Assembly (NCBI GenBank): GCA_049724395.1
Contig: JAUGWO010000082.1
Span: 1 to 64,000, forward strand
DNA: 64,000 bases
Direction of reading: 5' to 3'
Origin: Spongospora subterranea f. sp. subterranea
Lineage: Eukaryota > Endomyxa: Phytomyxea > Phytomyxea > Plasmodiophorida
Of the stretch, positions 44,229 to 55,545 are shown in pieces. Under the pieces are notes generated by a model that saw only the letters and a program-made list of their open reading frames with translations, was not told the origin of the DNA and searched no databases. The position numbers were made by a program, and so were the translations under genes. Position 1 is the first letter of the stretch; each line of letters opens with the position of its first letter.

Positions 44229-47200
44229 TGCCCCCTCGAAACCAATAGGTGAAATCCTAGCTGGTTCGACACCAAACGAATTCTGGGTATTGATGGGTTT
44301 TGTTAAGAAATCAGCGACCATTTTTGGCGGTCTGGCAGTATTGTACTACGATCTGTCTATCGTTAATTTGCTCACTTGTGAAATGGTATTTCACATCAAT
44401 GTGCTTCGTCAGCGCATCCGTCCTGTGATTTTGTAACTTCGCAATACACCCTTAGTTGTCTTCGTTGACCACAGTTGGCCCATCGAAGGTAAAGCCCATT
44501 TCGTGGTAGAGCTGTCGTATCCACTTACAGGCCCGAGTAGTGTCATAAAGTGCCTGATATTCAGCAGTGACCGATCACGTCCCTACCGATTTTTTCAACT
44601 TGGACTTCCAGGATATTGGCCCTCCAGCGTACATAAATACATACCCCGTTGTCGATCTTCTAGTATCAGGGCAGTTTGCCCAATCACTGTCAGAAAAAGC
44701 TTGAATACCTGAACAATTGAGGTCGCGAGAGTAGCGGATACCGAGTGCTTGAATACCATTCAGGTTTTGGAGGATGTGCTTGGCTGCCGTCCAGTGTTGT
44801 TTCCCTGGATTTGAAGAAAAGCGACAGAGTGATCCGACTGCCTGGGCGATATCGGGACGGGTGTTCATCGCAAGACAAGAGTGATCCTATGAGGTCCTGA
44901 ACGGTACTGATCTCATCTCTTCTTGTTCCTCGGTGGACCTTGGGCACATACTCCTTGACAGATGTTAGGTGGCCTGGTGTGGAGTTGAACTTGTCTTGCA
45001 CCTCGGTCATGTTGAATCTGGCGAGAGTGTCTTTCGTAAGTGATGCTTGGTCGATAGCAATTGGGCATGTGTCACCATCACGAGAGATTCTCATTCCCAG
45101 TAGGAGGGTGGGACTCCCAACGTCCGTTATTTCCCAAATTCCGATGACAGCGAACCAATCATTGTTTCACAAACTGTCTTGCAGCTGTGTGCCATTAGTA
45201 TATCATCAAAGTGTATGGCCAGAATAGCCAATTTGTCGCCATCAGAGAAGGTGTAAACGCAAAGATCCGCATTCGTCTGGACGAATTTCACAAAGTCTTG
45301 TGTTAAAAAGTCGAGCAATCGTTTGTTCCAAACCCGACCGGCTTGTTTTAGGCCATAGAGTGCTTTCACGAGCTAATACACCATATGATCCGTGCCAGTT
45401 TCACAAAACCCTTCCGGTTGCTTCATATACATTTCCTCATCCAAGACTCCATTCAAGAAGGCGCCCACAATGTGAATCTGGCGAAGGTAAAGCTGATATT
45501 GAGCGGCGACTGCTGTTCGAAAGGATTCCGCATGAGCAACAGGGGAGAAAGTTTCGTTGTAGTCCAGACCGGGCCTTTGTGAAAAACCTTTCGCAAACCA
45601 GACGAGCTTTGAATTTCAAATCGTTCGATCACCAGGTCGAGGCTTTACAGTAAACACGAATTTTACAATCAATTGTTTTCGGTCCTTCTGGCAGCTTGGA
45701 TAGCTGATATGTCCCAAATTTGTGCAATGTCTTAAGTTCTGTGTGTGCAGCGTCGAACCAGTATCGGCATATTCACTGGTCAGGGCCTCCCTGAATGAGC
45801 TGGGTATTGGGATAGACGAGGCTGTCAAACCATCCAAAGGTGGTCGTGGGTATCGGTCTGCAAGTTCATTCTTGTCCAAGGGTGACGAGGTCAGCGTTGC
45901 GACGGCAGTTTGCACAGTGAAACTTGGAGAGAATTTCTCTATTGGCGGTCTGGATCTGGTGGAGTGTCCGGTGTCACGTTCTTTGCGTTGCTCAGATTCA
46001 ACAAACAACCCGGTCTCCAAAAGGTGAATTTGTCCTCTGCGAAAAGGGCGTTTCGGCTAGAATTGACGCGAGCAAGCTCCGGATGCCAGAGCTTGTACGC
46101 TTTTTGGTTATTTAAGTAGCCAACGAAGATTGCGCTGTGTGCTTTGAAATCCATCTTTTGACGAAGCTTTTTCGAAATATGATGTCAAGCGTCACAGCCA
46201 AATACTTTAAGGTGGGAAAAACTGGGTTTATTCACCTGTACCAATCGTTCGTATGAGTCATTCGGTTTGGACGGGCATCATGTGGTTTGCGAGTCAGAAT
46301 TCGTGTAGCACAACCGAAGAGCGGGCAGGCAGAATTCTAGTCCTAATTTCGCTTTGATTGCGAATGCTGTTGGCCATTTCAAGAAAGTTGTCCGATTCAG
46401 GCGTTCTGGGGATCCGTTGGACTCTGACTGTACGGGACGATGGATTCGATGATGAATTTTGTTTGTCTTGTAGTATTCGCGCGATTCAGCAGAGCAATAA
46501 ACACCGTCGTTGTCACTTCGATGGAAGGATGTCCAGCTTGGCGAAGACTTCGTTGTTGAATAATTGAAGGGCTTTGAATCAATCAGATTTCCTTTTCATT
46601 CAGGTAAGCGAACGGCTTCGCGTGTTAGTGATCTAATATGTCGCAATGTGTAGTTAGAAATTTCCTGGGAGACCTGCTCTGGGAAATGGTCCGGCTGATG
46701 TCGAAGAAAAAACAAGCTGTGACGGCAGGACGGGTTTTTACCCAGAATGCTGATCACTTGGCAAAAATGGGGCTCTTGGCATTTTGGCGAAGAACACAGG
46801 GTTCACATTGACAAGGGTTGATGTGCCACACCTTTCCGTTATGGATGTCAAAATCGGGATAATTACACCAATCCGTTGCATATCTATATTGATTCAATTG
46901 ACCTAGTCTGTTGTGGAGTATTGCCATAGGGGAATGGCACCTGTATGTTGAGCATATAGGGACCGGTTATATGGTTGAGTGGTACGGTGGGCAATGGATA
47001 CAAGTTGTCGGCGGTTTTCTGTGAGATAGCAATGTATTTCCCGACGGAGGTATGAAATGTTCCTTAGAGTAAATGATACCCGATCCATAGGAACTTGATT
47101 CCGTGAGCTGTGACTTTGTCCAGGAGAGAGTTGTAGTCTTTGACCTAGTTTCTCGACAGCTGGTATACGATGTAGTGAGTTTGCCGATTCCGCGAACCAA

Positions 47201-48158
47201 TTGTACCCATTGGTTGAGCCAAGTCATTGCGCTCTCGTAGTACAGTCATCTGCTAACTGAACAAGAGGTCCATATCGGAATGGTCTGGTAGTTCGACATG
47301 TTTAGCCTGTCGGGTGTCATGTGTCTTCCGCACCCTGAGTCTATGAAGATTGAGTTTGGAGCTACTGATCTTTTGGACGCTCCCAGTGCGTAAAGAGGAT
47401 GGTGGGAAGGTTTAGTTCCTAATTTCGGCGAGAAGCACTGTGAATCGGTGTGTGTGCTTCTGGGCCCGTGGAGAGAGCAAGGTTGCCGGGAAACGGTATC
47501 TTGCGTTGTTGCAAGCGCTGCACGGTTGCTTCAAGAGCAGCAATCTCCTGCACGTGTGCCGCTTTTACAGTTGATGGACCCCTGGATAGTTCCGCATTAA
47601 GGAGCATCGATGATGCCTTCTCCATGGAGACACTGTCCATGGTATCCAGTGCCGATATTGTTGCTGAAAACTCCTCACCTACGTTGGATAACAGCATGGC
47701 AACTGGGAGGTCGGCCATGGAAATGTCAGGGTCTACAAGCAGCCGCATATTGGATTGAATCCGTGCGATGTACGCCTGCACTGATTCATCTTCGACTTTC
47801 ACGGTTTGTACCAGTCGTTGAAGCGCTGTGACGACGGCTGCCATTGTTTTCCCCTTTGAAAGTGGGCGTGTAGGGAACGCCACGTCTCGTGGACGTTGAA
47901 CACTTTGAGATCAAAGTAAGAACGGTTTTGACTCGATGCTTTATCGCAGCTGGAGCCTTTCAATCTTGCTTCCTTGTCTCATTCGACAGCTTGGGCTGGG
48001 TTTTTGTCGGTTTGAACGTGTTCAAGTCGAAACCGACAACATCATCGAATCCTTTTCGATAAGGAAGTTTGCCATTCGATGTCGCCAAGTTATGAAATTT
48101 GTCCCGTCGAAGACCGGGACGAGGGTCGGGTGCTCATGGTGGAGCGGGACTCTTGATC

Positions 48159-48267
48159 TAACCGAACGTATATGATTGAAGAAGTGATTTTTTTATTCGA
48201 CAACATCCGTGCTGACTTGATCGTAAGCCGTGGAACACACTATGAGTGGGCCGTTGATGTTCCAACA
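48159..48267 (-). repeat. Copia LTR, right copy (5' LTR)
   Basis: Partner of 44121-44228; on minus starts TGTTGGAAC, the canonical TG terminus. Confidence 0.8.
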
Positions 48268-48446
48268 GTTGTCGTATTCCAGCGAGATATTCAGCTTGTA
48301 TTTTTCCGCGTTTTCCAACTTGTTTTTTTAAACATTTTCCGTCTGTACTACTTTCAACTCATTAGTACAAGTGTTGTGATGCTTGTTTAGGCAAGTCATA
48401 TCAGCTTTGATAAAGTCATAAATCTCCATTTTCTCATATATGTTTA

Positions 48447-48461
48447 GGGCCCGTTTGGATG
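48447..48461 (+). repeat. Terminal inverted repeat, left
   Basis: GGGCCCGTTTGGATG, preceded by TTA. Partner at 52529-52543. Confidence 0.8.
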
Positions 48462-48928
48462 CCACGGGTCCGCAATTTTGCAAAATTCTTAGTTTGCAAA
48501 ATTCTAGTCAAATTTTGCAAAGTTTCAATTTGCTGTTTCCCCGTGCGTTTGGCAGCATCCCGATCAAAAAGTCCGCATTGCATCTACTGTAGGTACAGTA
48601 CCGGACACCTTAACTCTCCAACTTTGCCACTACAGGCTACGGAGATGTGGTCACGTTTACGTTCAGGAACAAACTCGGATTACAACTGAATGAATCGATT
48701 GTATTTGCAATTTTAAGAAGAATGACTGAACTAGTAGAAAATTTGAATTCGAATTATTGACTGACTTATGGGCACTCAAACTATCGACTTTTTCAAGAGT
48801 ATTTGAAACATATAGGTGAAAAACAGTTTTGTCCATAAATACACTTAGAGAAATGCGAGCGCACTTCGCAAAACAATGTTGCGACTTACGGACCAGTAAA
48901 CTGCGCCCAGGGCAATCATTCAGGAAGG

Positions 48929-49131
48929 ATTGAACTCAATAATAAATGCTGGGTCGGAAGTAACGGTTTCGGTGAGCCATTCTTGTTGCTCCTGAGCGCG
49001 GTTTGTGGCCTTCAAGCAGTTTATCGTTGAAAAACGCCAGGAATTTGTTAGGATAGCAACCAGACTTTCAGAAGCAACAAGAATGGCTCACCGAAACCGT
49101 TACCTCCGACCCAGCATTTATTATTGAGTTC
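48929..49131. repeat. Inverted repeat around the transposase fragment
   Basis: GAACTCAATAATAAATGCTG and the adjoining GGTCGGAAGTAACGGTTTCG (48932-48990) recur inverted at about 49073-49131; a third partial copy (GGTTTCGGTGAGCAATTCTT) is at about 49525. Confidence 0.8.
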
Positions 49132-49425
49132 TTTCCCAAATTTCATTGTGAATTCAACCACATTGAGATGTATTGGGGACAAGTGAAAAGGTATTTGAGA
49201 CAACATTGCAACTATTCATACAAAGGTCTGGAAGCGATGCTGCCAGAGGCGTTAGCCTCAGTTTCAAAAGCCACAATCAGGCGACACGCTCGCAAGTGCT
49301 TTCGATATATGGACGCGTTCTCGATGAAAAACGGCCAATATCTTAGCATGAAGCAGGTGGAATTCGCTGTGCGAAAATATCGTCGACATCGATCTGTACC
49401 TAACTCTATCTTGTCAGAATTATAA
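49020..49425 (+). pseudogene. DDE transposase, C-terminal part
   Basis: The translation runs [19 protein letters not shown], then [60 protein letters not shown] and a stop at 49425. This is the C-terminal half of the fungal DDE transposase family with the FLPKFHCELN-IE-YWG motif, which contains the catalytic Glu. The N-terminal part with the first Asp residues is missing, and an inverted copy of its beginning lies at 48929-49000. So it is a remnant. Confidence 0.7.
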
Positions 49426-49679
49426 AAATGTTTTCATCGCCTCTGGCACTTTGCTCACTGATCTGGATGAATTTGCAATGAAATCTTGGGAAAAATTCAA
49501 TCAGAAAAGGCTGGGTCAGATAACGGTTTCGGTGAGCAATTCTTGTGCTCTGTTCTTTTTTTCTCGCAAGTTCGTTTTTCGCGCATATTTACCTTCTTTC
49601 TGCGAGCGCATATTTACCTTTTTGCGAACGCATATTTAGCTTTTTGCGTACGCATATTGAATTGAATTGGAGAGTTAAG

Positions 49680-50950
49680 GTGTCCGGTACGCATTTGGAC
49701 AAACCTTGTACGTCTCAGTCAACTGGGAACCTGTATATACAATTGTGTATATATGATGACTGCAAATGTATAATGAACAACACTGCAGCATATTTGCGTT
49801 TTCGATCTGGTTACCTCGTCGATTGTTTGTTTTCAATGGTTCCCGAAGAGACTCATCACTATGGAGAACTTATTCCGTTGTCGGACCTTGAGCAGGTCAA
49901 ATTTCCAATCGAGTACCGAAAGGCTTCCAGTACAAATTTGAGAGGTTTACTCTGTTTTGTCCATCTACGATTCCGAATTTCGCGTTAATATCGGCTGCGA
50001 AACTGAAACAATTGCATGATTTGATAACCACATGAAATCGCCATTTTGCGCTCCGACTTCCTGCTCGTTGAATTTGGCGAATAAGTATTTGACCTGTCTT
50101 TCAGTAGGACAAACCGAAGAAATAGCTATATTGATTCAATACCGCGGTCGCCGAATTTGAGAATACCCTCAATGAACTGATTACGAATTGCTTGACGATA
50201 CGATTTATACGCTTCAGCGACTCCTGATCCATGTTTGAACGTCTGATGGAACTCTGTCTCAACGACTTCAAATACATTGTTATGTGATAAAGATCGTGCA
50301 GAAAAATGAAAACGGTTATGGTTGTAATACAATCGCACGAATGATTGGAAATGATCAAGAAGTTGATACGTCCTCCTAGTCTTTAACGTAAGTTTTCGTA
50401 TTGCCAATTGTATGTGCATCTTGCAATCAAAACTCTTCGTTGCTGTCCATGGTTATTTGAGCGAAGTTCTGGGTCTGCAGCATACGAATACCCATGTTGG
50501 CAAATGAAACCTTGCTTGAAAGAATACGTTCTAGTATTGGTCGACTTTCGTTTGTTTGGGTCAAGTTTCATTGATAACCAGTTGCAACCCTTGACTTTAT
50601 CAAATCATGCAATTGTCTCGGTTTCGCAGCCGATATTAAAGCGAAATTCGGTGCCAAATTTAATCGTAGATGGACAAAACAGAGTAAATCTCTCAAATTT
50701 GTACTGGAAGCCTTCCGGTAACTCGATTGGAAATTTGAACTGCTCAAGGTCCGACAACGGAATACGTTCTCCATAGTGATGAGTCTCTTCGGGAACCATT
50801 GAAAACAAACAATCGACGAGGTAACCAGATCGAAAACGCAAATATGCTGCAGTGTTGTTCATTATACACTTGCAGTCATCATATATACACAAGTGTATAT
50901 ACAGGTTCCCAGTTGCCCAAGACGTACAAGGTTTGTCCAAATGCGTCCGG
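49680..50950. repeat. Large inverted repeat, ~350-bp arms
   Basis: The plus frame 49680-49988 (FRSGYLVDCLFSMVPEETHH, YGELIPLSDLEQ) recurs on minus at 50950-50605 with high identity. The 540-bp middle holds a minus-strand continuation (50571-50383: KQGFICQHGYSYAADPELRS, and 50419-50126: RKLTLKTRRTYQLLDHFQSF). The minus copy is therefore the longer, likely original gene and the left arm a partial inverted duplicate. Confidence 0.8.
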
Positions 50951-51003
50951 CACTGTACCATAGAGCAGCACCCTCTATAACTACCCTGCCAAATCAGAAG
51001 CAC
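50126..51003 (-). CDS. Element-borne protein of unknown family, multi-exon (minus)
   Basis: Minus frames 51003-50605, 50571-50383 and 50419-50126 are all protein-like and in order. Features are HLDKPCTSWATGNLYIHLCI, a Cys/His-containing part (CQHGYSYAADPELRSNNHGQ, ARCTYNWQYENLR) and a helical tail ending GIESI. Small introns could join them (for example one ending near 50420), but the junctions are not fixed. The Cys/His part might be a FLYWCH-like DNA-binding module of a transposon protein; this is a guess. Confidence 0.4.
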
Positions 51004-51005
51004 GA

Positions 51006-52038
51006 GCTAAATGGACGGTGGAAAAGCAACAACGTCTAATGGAGCTAATGAGTGATGAGGCGAGTTGGATTTTTAAATTTTCAACACTATCTCATTGGGT
51101 GCAGGTTGTCAAGGGTGGAAAATCGGAACACGGGTACAAGAAGCAATCATGGCATGCTGTTACCTTGGCATTCAATAAGGAATTCGCCACTGTTTATGAA
51201 TCCCGTCAATTGAAATCACAACTGAACGAGGTATGCACAGGACGCTATGATCATAGTCTGGAATCGTTCCCATTAATTGACAGCTCAAAAGCAATTGGTA
51301 ACTGCTGAAACAGTTGAGGAATAAGAGCGGGTTTGGATGGGACGAACAGCGTCAACTTCCAACTGCACCTGATCAAACGTGGGACGAGCTGATTGAGGTC
51401 GATTGATTCTGATCCTGCTATATATTAATTGTAATACGATGGTGATTGTGTTTCAAACCCAAATATGCGATTTTTAGGGAAAATCCATGGGTTTTGTTTT
51501 CATCTGCCGACATTTTATTTGAGGGGACTGCTGCCCTAGGCGAGTTCGCCATCGAATCAAATGTCGATGTGATCCCAGTATCAGAGGGGTTTTTTCCGTA
51601 CCCTCCTCGTTCCAGCCTCTCGGTTATAGCTGACTCGATATGCGAGGATGATTATCAGTCCTCAAGCAGCTCTGATCACGACAAAGCGCCCAAGCGTAGG
51701 AAAAGTGGTGCCAGACCACGTTCGAACGAGTTCACTCCCAACGAAACAGTCCAGCGTGGGCAATCGCAGACGCGTTGGCGAAGTTTGCTGAATCCCGTGC
51801 TCCCATGCCAGCTAGCAAACCCACTCCGTCACTGGAGCGCGCCATTCAAGTATTGGAGCTGGACTACGCTGATCTCTTCACCGATGAAGAGCTGACCAGT
51901 GCGTACGAGGTGATGGAAAATGAAGTAAAGGCATCAAACTTCAGTTTAATGCGAAAAGGTGCTGCCAGGGATATCTGGCTTCGCAAACAGGTTACGCTAT
52001 TGTCGTCGCAACACGAATCTCAGTTTATGCCATATTAA
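51006..52038 (+). pseudogene. Myb/SANT-like DNA-binding protein, damaged
   Basis: The N-terminal exon (WTVEKQQRLMELMSDEA ... GGKSEHGYKKQSWHAVTLAF) has the Myb/SANT-like fold signature. A 53-nt intron (51231-51283, GTATGC...TGACAG) leads to LLKQLRNKSGFGWDEQRQLP and APDQTWDELIE, then NPKYAIFRENPWVLFSSADI. The same order occurs in plant and fungal Myb/SANT-like proteins that partner Harbinger transposases. After an acidic Ser-rich linker a C-terminal helical segment (IQVLELDYADLFTDEELTSA) ends at 52038. A stop codon sits in the second exon just before LLKQLRNK and the next junction lacks a clear acceptor, so the gene looks inactivated. Confidence 0.7.
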
Positions 52039-52339
52039 AAGTTGTTTTTCGGTCTAAGAGTCAAATAGTCAGACCACATCAAGTCTGTCGGTGACAGAAT
52101 CGTCACCGCAATCGGTGTCTTCATGATGCAGGGAAGAACCAGACATTTTTATGTATACCGTATCCCCGAACTCTGCAGACTTGATGTGGTCTGACTATTT
52201 GACTCTTAGATCGAAAAACAACTTTTAATATGGCATAAACTGAGATTCGTGTGTCGGTGACAGAATCGTCACCGCAATCGGTGTCTTCATGATGCAGGGA
52301 AGAACCAGACATTTTTATGTATACCGTATCCCCGAACTC
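52011..52339. repeat. Local inverted and direct duplication at the 3' end of the Myb-like gene
   Basis: About 78 bp at 52011-52090 recur inverted at about 52177-52258, and about 87 bp (GTCGGTGACAGAATCGTCAC onward) at 52088-52174 recur directly at 52252-52339. Both together form an A-B-A'-B pattern. Confidence 0.85.
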
Positions 52340-52528
52340 CCTTCGCGGAATTTTTCAATTTGCCACCGGAATATTTAGGTCGAAGCTAAAAATTCTATTT
52401 TGCAAAATTACCGTGGATTTTGCAAAAATCAATTTTGCAAAATATGCTCCCAAACGCGCCGCGCAAATTTCATTTTGTAAAATCGCCAATTTTGCAAAAT
52501 ATTCGTGGAATTTTGCAATATTTGGTGA

Positions 52529-52543
52529 CATCCAAACGGGCTC
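52529..52543 (-). repeat. Terminal inverted repeat, right
   Basis: Reverse complement reads GAGCCCGTTTGGATG; followed by TTA on plus. Confidence 0.8.
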
Positions 52544-52546
52544 TTA

Positions 52547-53518
52547 AATTTCGCTTTAAACAATTGGATTTAACCTTAAATATTGGGTTCTCCACATCCT
52601 TATAAAATGTGCTCTTAATCTTATGTTGCCGTTCTCTTTTTTAGGGTCTATCGTTTTTGTCCGATATACCCACTCGTTGCCCCTGTAATGCGATAAATAT
52701 AACCAATTCTTCCCCTTTCGATTTTGTGAATTCCTGCCCTTTCGATTTTGTAAATTCCTGCCCTTTCAATTATGCTTCCGCAAAATGGAAATTATTTTCC
52801 CCTCGAATTTTTTTTAAATTAATGTTGATATACTCAAATTTGCATGCTCGCGAAAGCATCGTATCAACCTCTTCGCGATATATCAAATCTCTTCCACCCC
52901 GATTTAAATGGGCGCTTCACTGTATCCCAGGTCATCAAGGATTCAGTTTTAATGAAAATCAAATGATTTGCCTTGCGCTTTATACACTGTGATCCCGTGT
53001 GTCATTTCAAAATTCCCACAAAATTATTTGTTCTATTCGTATCGAACGTTAATTTTCCCTCCTCGAACCTTCATAACTTCAAAAATTGCGCCGTTAAAAT
53101 ATCCCGTGTTTTCGATCATCGTTCTTAGACGCGATAACTTTACTGCACTATTCGAGGCTCGCTCGGCGGAGCTCGGCTACGGGGAGGGCTGTCCGGCCGG
53201 ACTTTCCAGCAACTGGTTTAGTGTTATTTCTAACACGTCGATCGCCGTAATCAAATCATTAAAATTACCTTGCTTTCTGACGCAATTAACCGTTTCATCA
53301 ATCTTGTATTTTTGATCCTATTACTTTCTTTGGGATGCTAATTTCTGAAATGGTCATTGTATAATTATTCGTTAAAACCAAATTTTATTGAAAATGTGTA
53401 AAATTTATTTCAAATTTCTTGGGATTATTCATTTAGATTTTAATGTGGTATTGAGTTGTTACCTACTTTATCCTAATGGGTGTGATAGGTGGGGAATTGG
53501 GTGGGTTGTTTAATCTTT
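52547..53518. other. AT-rich spacer, no gene
   Basis: Holds a threefold repeat of CCCTTTCGATTTTGTGAATT type (52717-52775) and otherwise only short frames. A GC-rich island near 53150-53215 has no recognised content. Confidence 0.4.
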
Positions 53519-53701
53519 TCGAAAATAAAGAAGAACAAATTCATTTCTGAGAGCGCTCATACGGATATTCGTCTCGCTCGATTCGCCTTCCAAGAAATGC
53601 CAGCATTGAAAAAATTGGGGCCTTATACAATAACGGGATTGACCATTGGAATACCCAAAACAGACCCAAAAGCGGCCTTAAATTTTATCCAGATAAAGTA
53701 A
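53519..53701 (+). pseudogene. Hsp20 partial copy (C-terminal third)
   Basis: The nucleotide sequence matches the last 180 bp of the intact Hsp20 genes downstream (AHTDIRLARFAFQEMPALKK ... IPKTDPKAALNFIQIK) and the shared 3' flank continues to about 54000. The start and most of the alpha-crystallin domain are missing and the GVLTIEIPK motif is altered to GLTIGIPK. It marks the left edge of the tandem array. Confidence 0.85.
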
Positions 53702-54233
53702 AAAATAAAATAAAAACTGAATATTCTGTTCGGCTTGTAACGAATGATATTCAGAATTCAGGTCTTAGACGCGACACATTCCGCATTCTCAACAAGTGTA
53801 TGACAAAACGACCAACTGTAAATTTAAAAGCGGTCCTGCAACTGCGCTTTGAGAACCGCAACCCCCAGTTATCAATTGAAGCTCCTGTTTATTCGAATAG
53901 AACTGGATCGTTTTTTGTGCCAATCAGAGAAACAATTTAAGTACAATCGGTTGTTGTGACATAAACAGCAAAATTAATGAGGTCAGTTTTATCATAAACG
54001 ATTATCAGTTTGAAAACTATATTCACCTAACATGCGACTGTAGGAGTATCAAAATGGCAGGAAGAACAGTTGCGAGTTGCGACAACCAATATGATGAAAT
54101 CGCCATAAGTGTATGAATCACCACTGGGGGAACATTCTATCCCAATGAATAGCCATAGCAGATGCAAGACGTCACGAATGGCGTATGCCGCCACTTGCCT
54201 GACAATACAAGGCGTGCGGTCGACTGAACTGGT

Positions 54234-54330
54234 GGAATATTCCTTTAGGCATAAGTGGTACTGTCTCTGTACGGAATGTTGTTCGACTGGGGTCAAGGAA
54301 TATTCCACGATCTGAGTACCGACTATATAA
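54234..54330 (+). promoter_or_regulatory. Heat-shock promoter of Hsp20 copy 1
   Basis: Two GGAATATTCC heat-shock elements (54234-54243, 54297-54306), an imperfect GGAATGTTGTTCG between them, and a TATATAA box (54324-54330) about 85 bp before the ATG. HSF trimers bind alternating GAA/TTC units of this kind. Confidence 0.85.
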
Positions 54331-54413
54331 GGGAGAGAGACTGAAGTAACATATTCATTACAATAACAAACTAGCAATCAACACATCGTTTTCAGACCAT
54401 CACTAGCAACATC

Positions 54414-54824
54414 ATGAGCCTATCACTATTCGACTTCCATCGCGATTTAGATCGTCAATTATTCGGCGGTGGACAAATGAAATCTGGTCCAACACCTCAG
54501 ATGAAAATGGAGTTGAGAGAATATGACAAGAACTTCCAAGTCTCTGTTGAGGTTCCGGGAATTCCTAAAGAAGAGATCAAGCTGAGCGTCGATGGTGGCG
54601 TCCTAACTGTATCAGCAGAACACAAAGAGCAACGGTCTGGTGAGAACAAAGAAGAACACATTCATTTTTCCGAGCGCTCATACGGATATTCGTCTCGCTC
54701 GATTCGCCTTCCAAGGAATGCCAGCACTGAAAAAATTGGGGCCGAATACAAGAACGGGGTATTGACCATTGAAATACCCAAAACAGACCCAAAAGCGGCC
54801 TCAAATCTTATCCAGATAAAGTAA
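54414..54824 (+). CDS. hsp20: Small heat-shock protein, Hsp20/alpha-crystallin, copy 1
   Basis: This is an intronless 136-residue ATP-independent holdase. A short N-terminal arm (MSLSLFDFHRDLDRQLFGGG) precedes an alpha-crystallin domain of about 90 residues: VSVEVPGIPKEEIKLSVDGG, LTVSAEHK, RSYGYSSRSIRLPRN, and the conserved A-YKNGVLTIEIPK motif. The C-terminal IQIK is the I-x-I tail that docks into neighbouring subunits during oligomer assembly. It lacks introns, as many heat-induced genes do. Copies 2 and 3 share about 95% of residues. Regulation is by heat-shock factor through the elements upstream. Confidence 0.97.
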   Translation: MSLSLFDFHRDLDRQLFGGGQMKSGPTPQMKMELREYDKNFQVSVEVPGIPKEEIKLSVDGGVLTVSAEHKEQRSGENKEEHIHFSERSYGYSSRSIRLPRNASTEKIGAEYKNGVLTIEIPKTDPKAASNLIQIK

Positions 54825-55358
54825 AACAATAAAAAATCCTTGTTTATAGATTTGGAAATGAACATTCTGTTCGGCGTGTAAAGAATGATGTTAAGCAATC
54901 AGGTTTCGGATACGGCACATTCCGCATTCTCAACAAGTGTATAACAAAACGACCAACTGTAAAACGGTCCTTCAACATGGGCTTTGTTTGGACAGCAACC
55001 TCCAGTTATCAATTGAAGCTCCTGTTTATTCGAATAGAACTAGATCTTCAAAGATTAGTGCCAACCAGAGAAACGGTTCAAGTACAAATGGCTGTTGAGG
55101 CATACAACAAAACCAAAGAGGTCAGCTTTATTTATCATAAACGATTACCTATCAGTTTCAAAAACAATATTTACCTTACACGCGACTGTAGGAGTATCTA
55201 AATTCGCAGGGAGATCATTTGCGAAAAATCCTGATATCGCCATCAGTACATGAATCATCACTGGGGGACATTCTGTCCCAAACTCAATTGATGGATCAGA
55301 AATTACTGATGGACCGTCGGAACTGTGCGCAATGGGCGGTGCGGTTGACTGCACTGGC

Positions 55359-55462
55359 GGAATATTCTTCAGTAACGAGTGGTACCACATTACAGTCTAT
55401 TTACGGAATGTTGTTCGACTGGGGTCAAGGAATATTCCACGATCTGAGTACCGACTATATAA
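55359..55462 (+). promoter_or_regulatory. Heat-shock promoter of Hsp20 copy 2
   Basis: GGAATATTCTTC (55359-55370) and GGAATATTCC (55429-55438), then TATATAA (55456-55462), in the same spacing as copy 1. Confidence 0.85.
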
Positions 55463-55545
55463 GGGAGAGAGACTGAACCAATATATTCATTACAATAACA
55501 AACTAGCAATCAACACATCTTTTTCAGACCATCACCAGCAACATC

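Larger units (their letters stand above)
44121..48267 (-). mobile_element. Ty1/copia element with very short LTRs (minus)
   Basis: Direct repeats of about 108 bp at 44121-44228 and 48159-48267 bound the element; on minus they begin TGTTGGAACATCAACGG. Between them on minus lie gag (47883-47419, LVQTVKVEDESVQAYIARIQ), a gag-pre-integrase and integrase region (about 47200-46100), reverse transcriptase (about 45370-44900, MKALYGLKQAGRVWNKRLLD) and RNase H (44868-44575, SDSDWANCPDTRRSTTGYVF), in the copia order. All parts are present, so the copy is nearly full length, but the coding region is broken in many places (around eight to ten). The two LTRs differ at a handful of positions, so it is not recent. 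Confidence 0.85.
48447..52543. mobile_element. PIF/Harbinger-type element by its termini, composite inside
   Basis: The left end GGGCCCGTTTGGATG (48447-48461) is mirrored by CATCCAAACGGGCTC (52529-52543), 14 of 15 matching, and both are flanked by TTA (48444-48446, 52544-52546), the 3-bp TWA-type duplication used by PIF/Harbinger. Subterminal regions on both sides carry repeated TTTTGCAAAATT motifs. Inside are a transposase 3' part (about 49020-49425), a large inverted repeat (about 49680-50030 and 50570-50950) and a Myb/SANT-like gene (about 51006-52038), the kind of second gene that Harbinger elements carry. Length 4097 bp. The inner transposase piece is not HARBI1-like, so another element may be nested. 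Confidence 0.75.

Noticed and set aside
45616-46020. Plus- and minus-strand frames as host genes at 45.6-46.1 kb
   Set aside because: They lie in the copia integrase-to-RT linker region, and plus frames are antisense to it.
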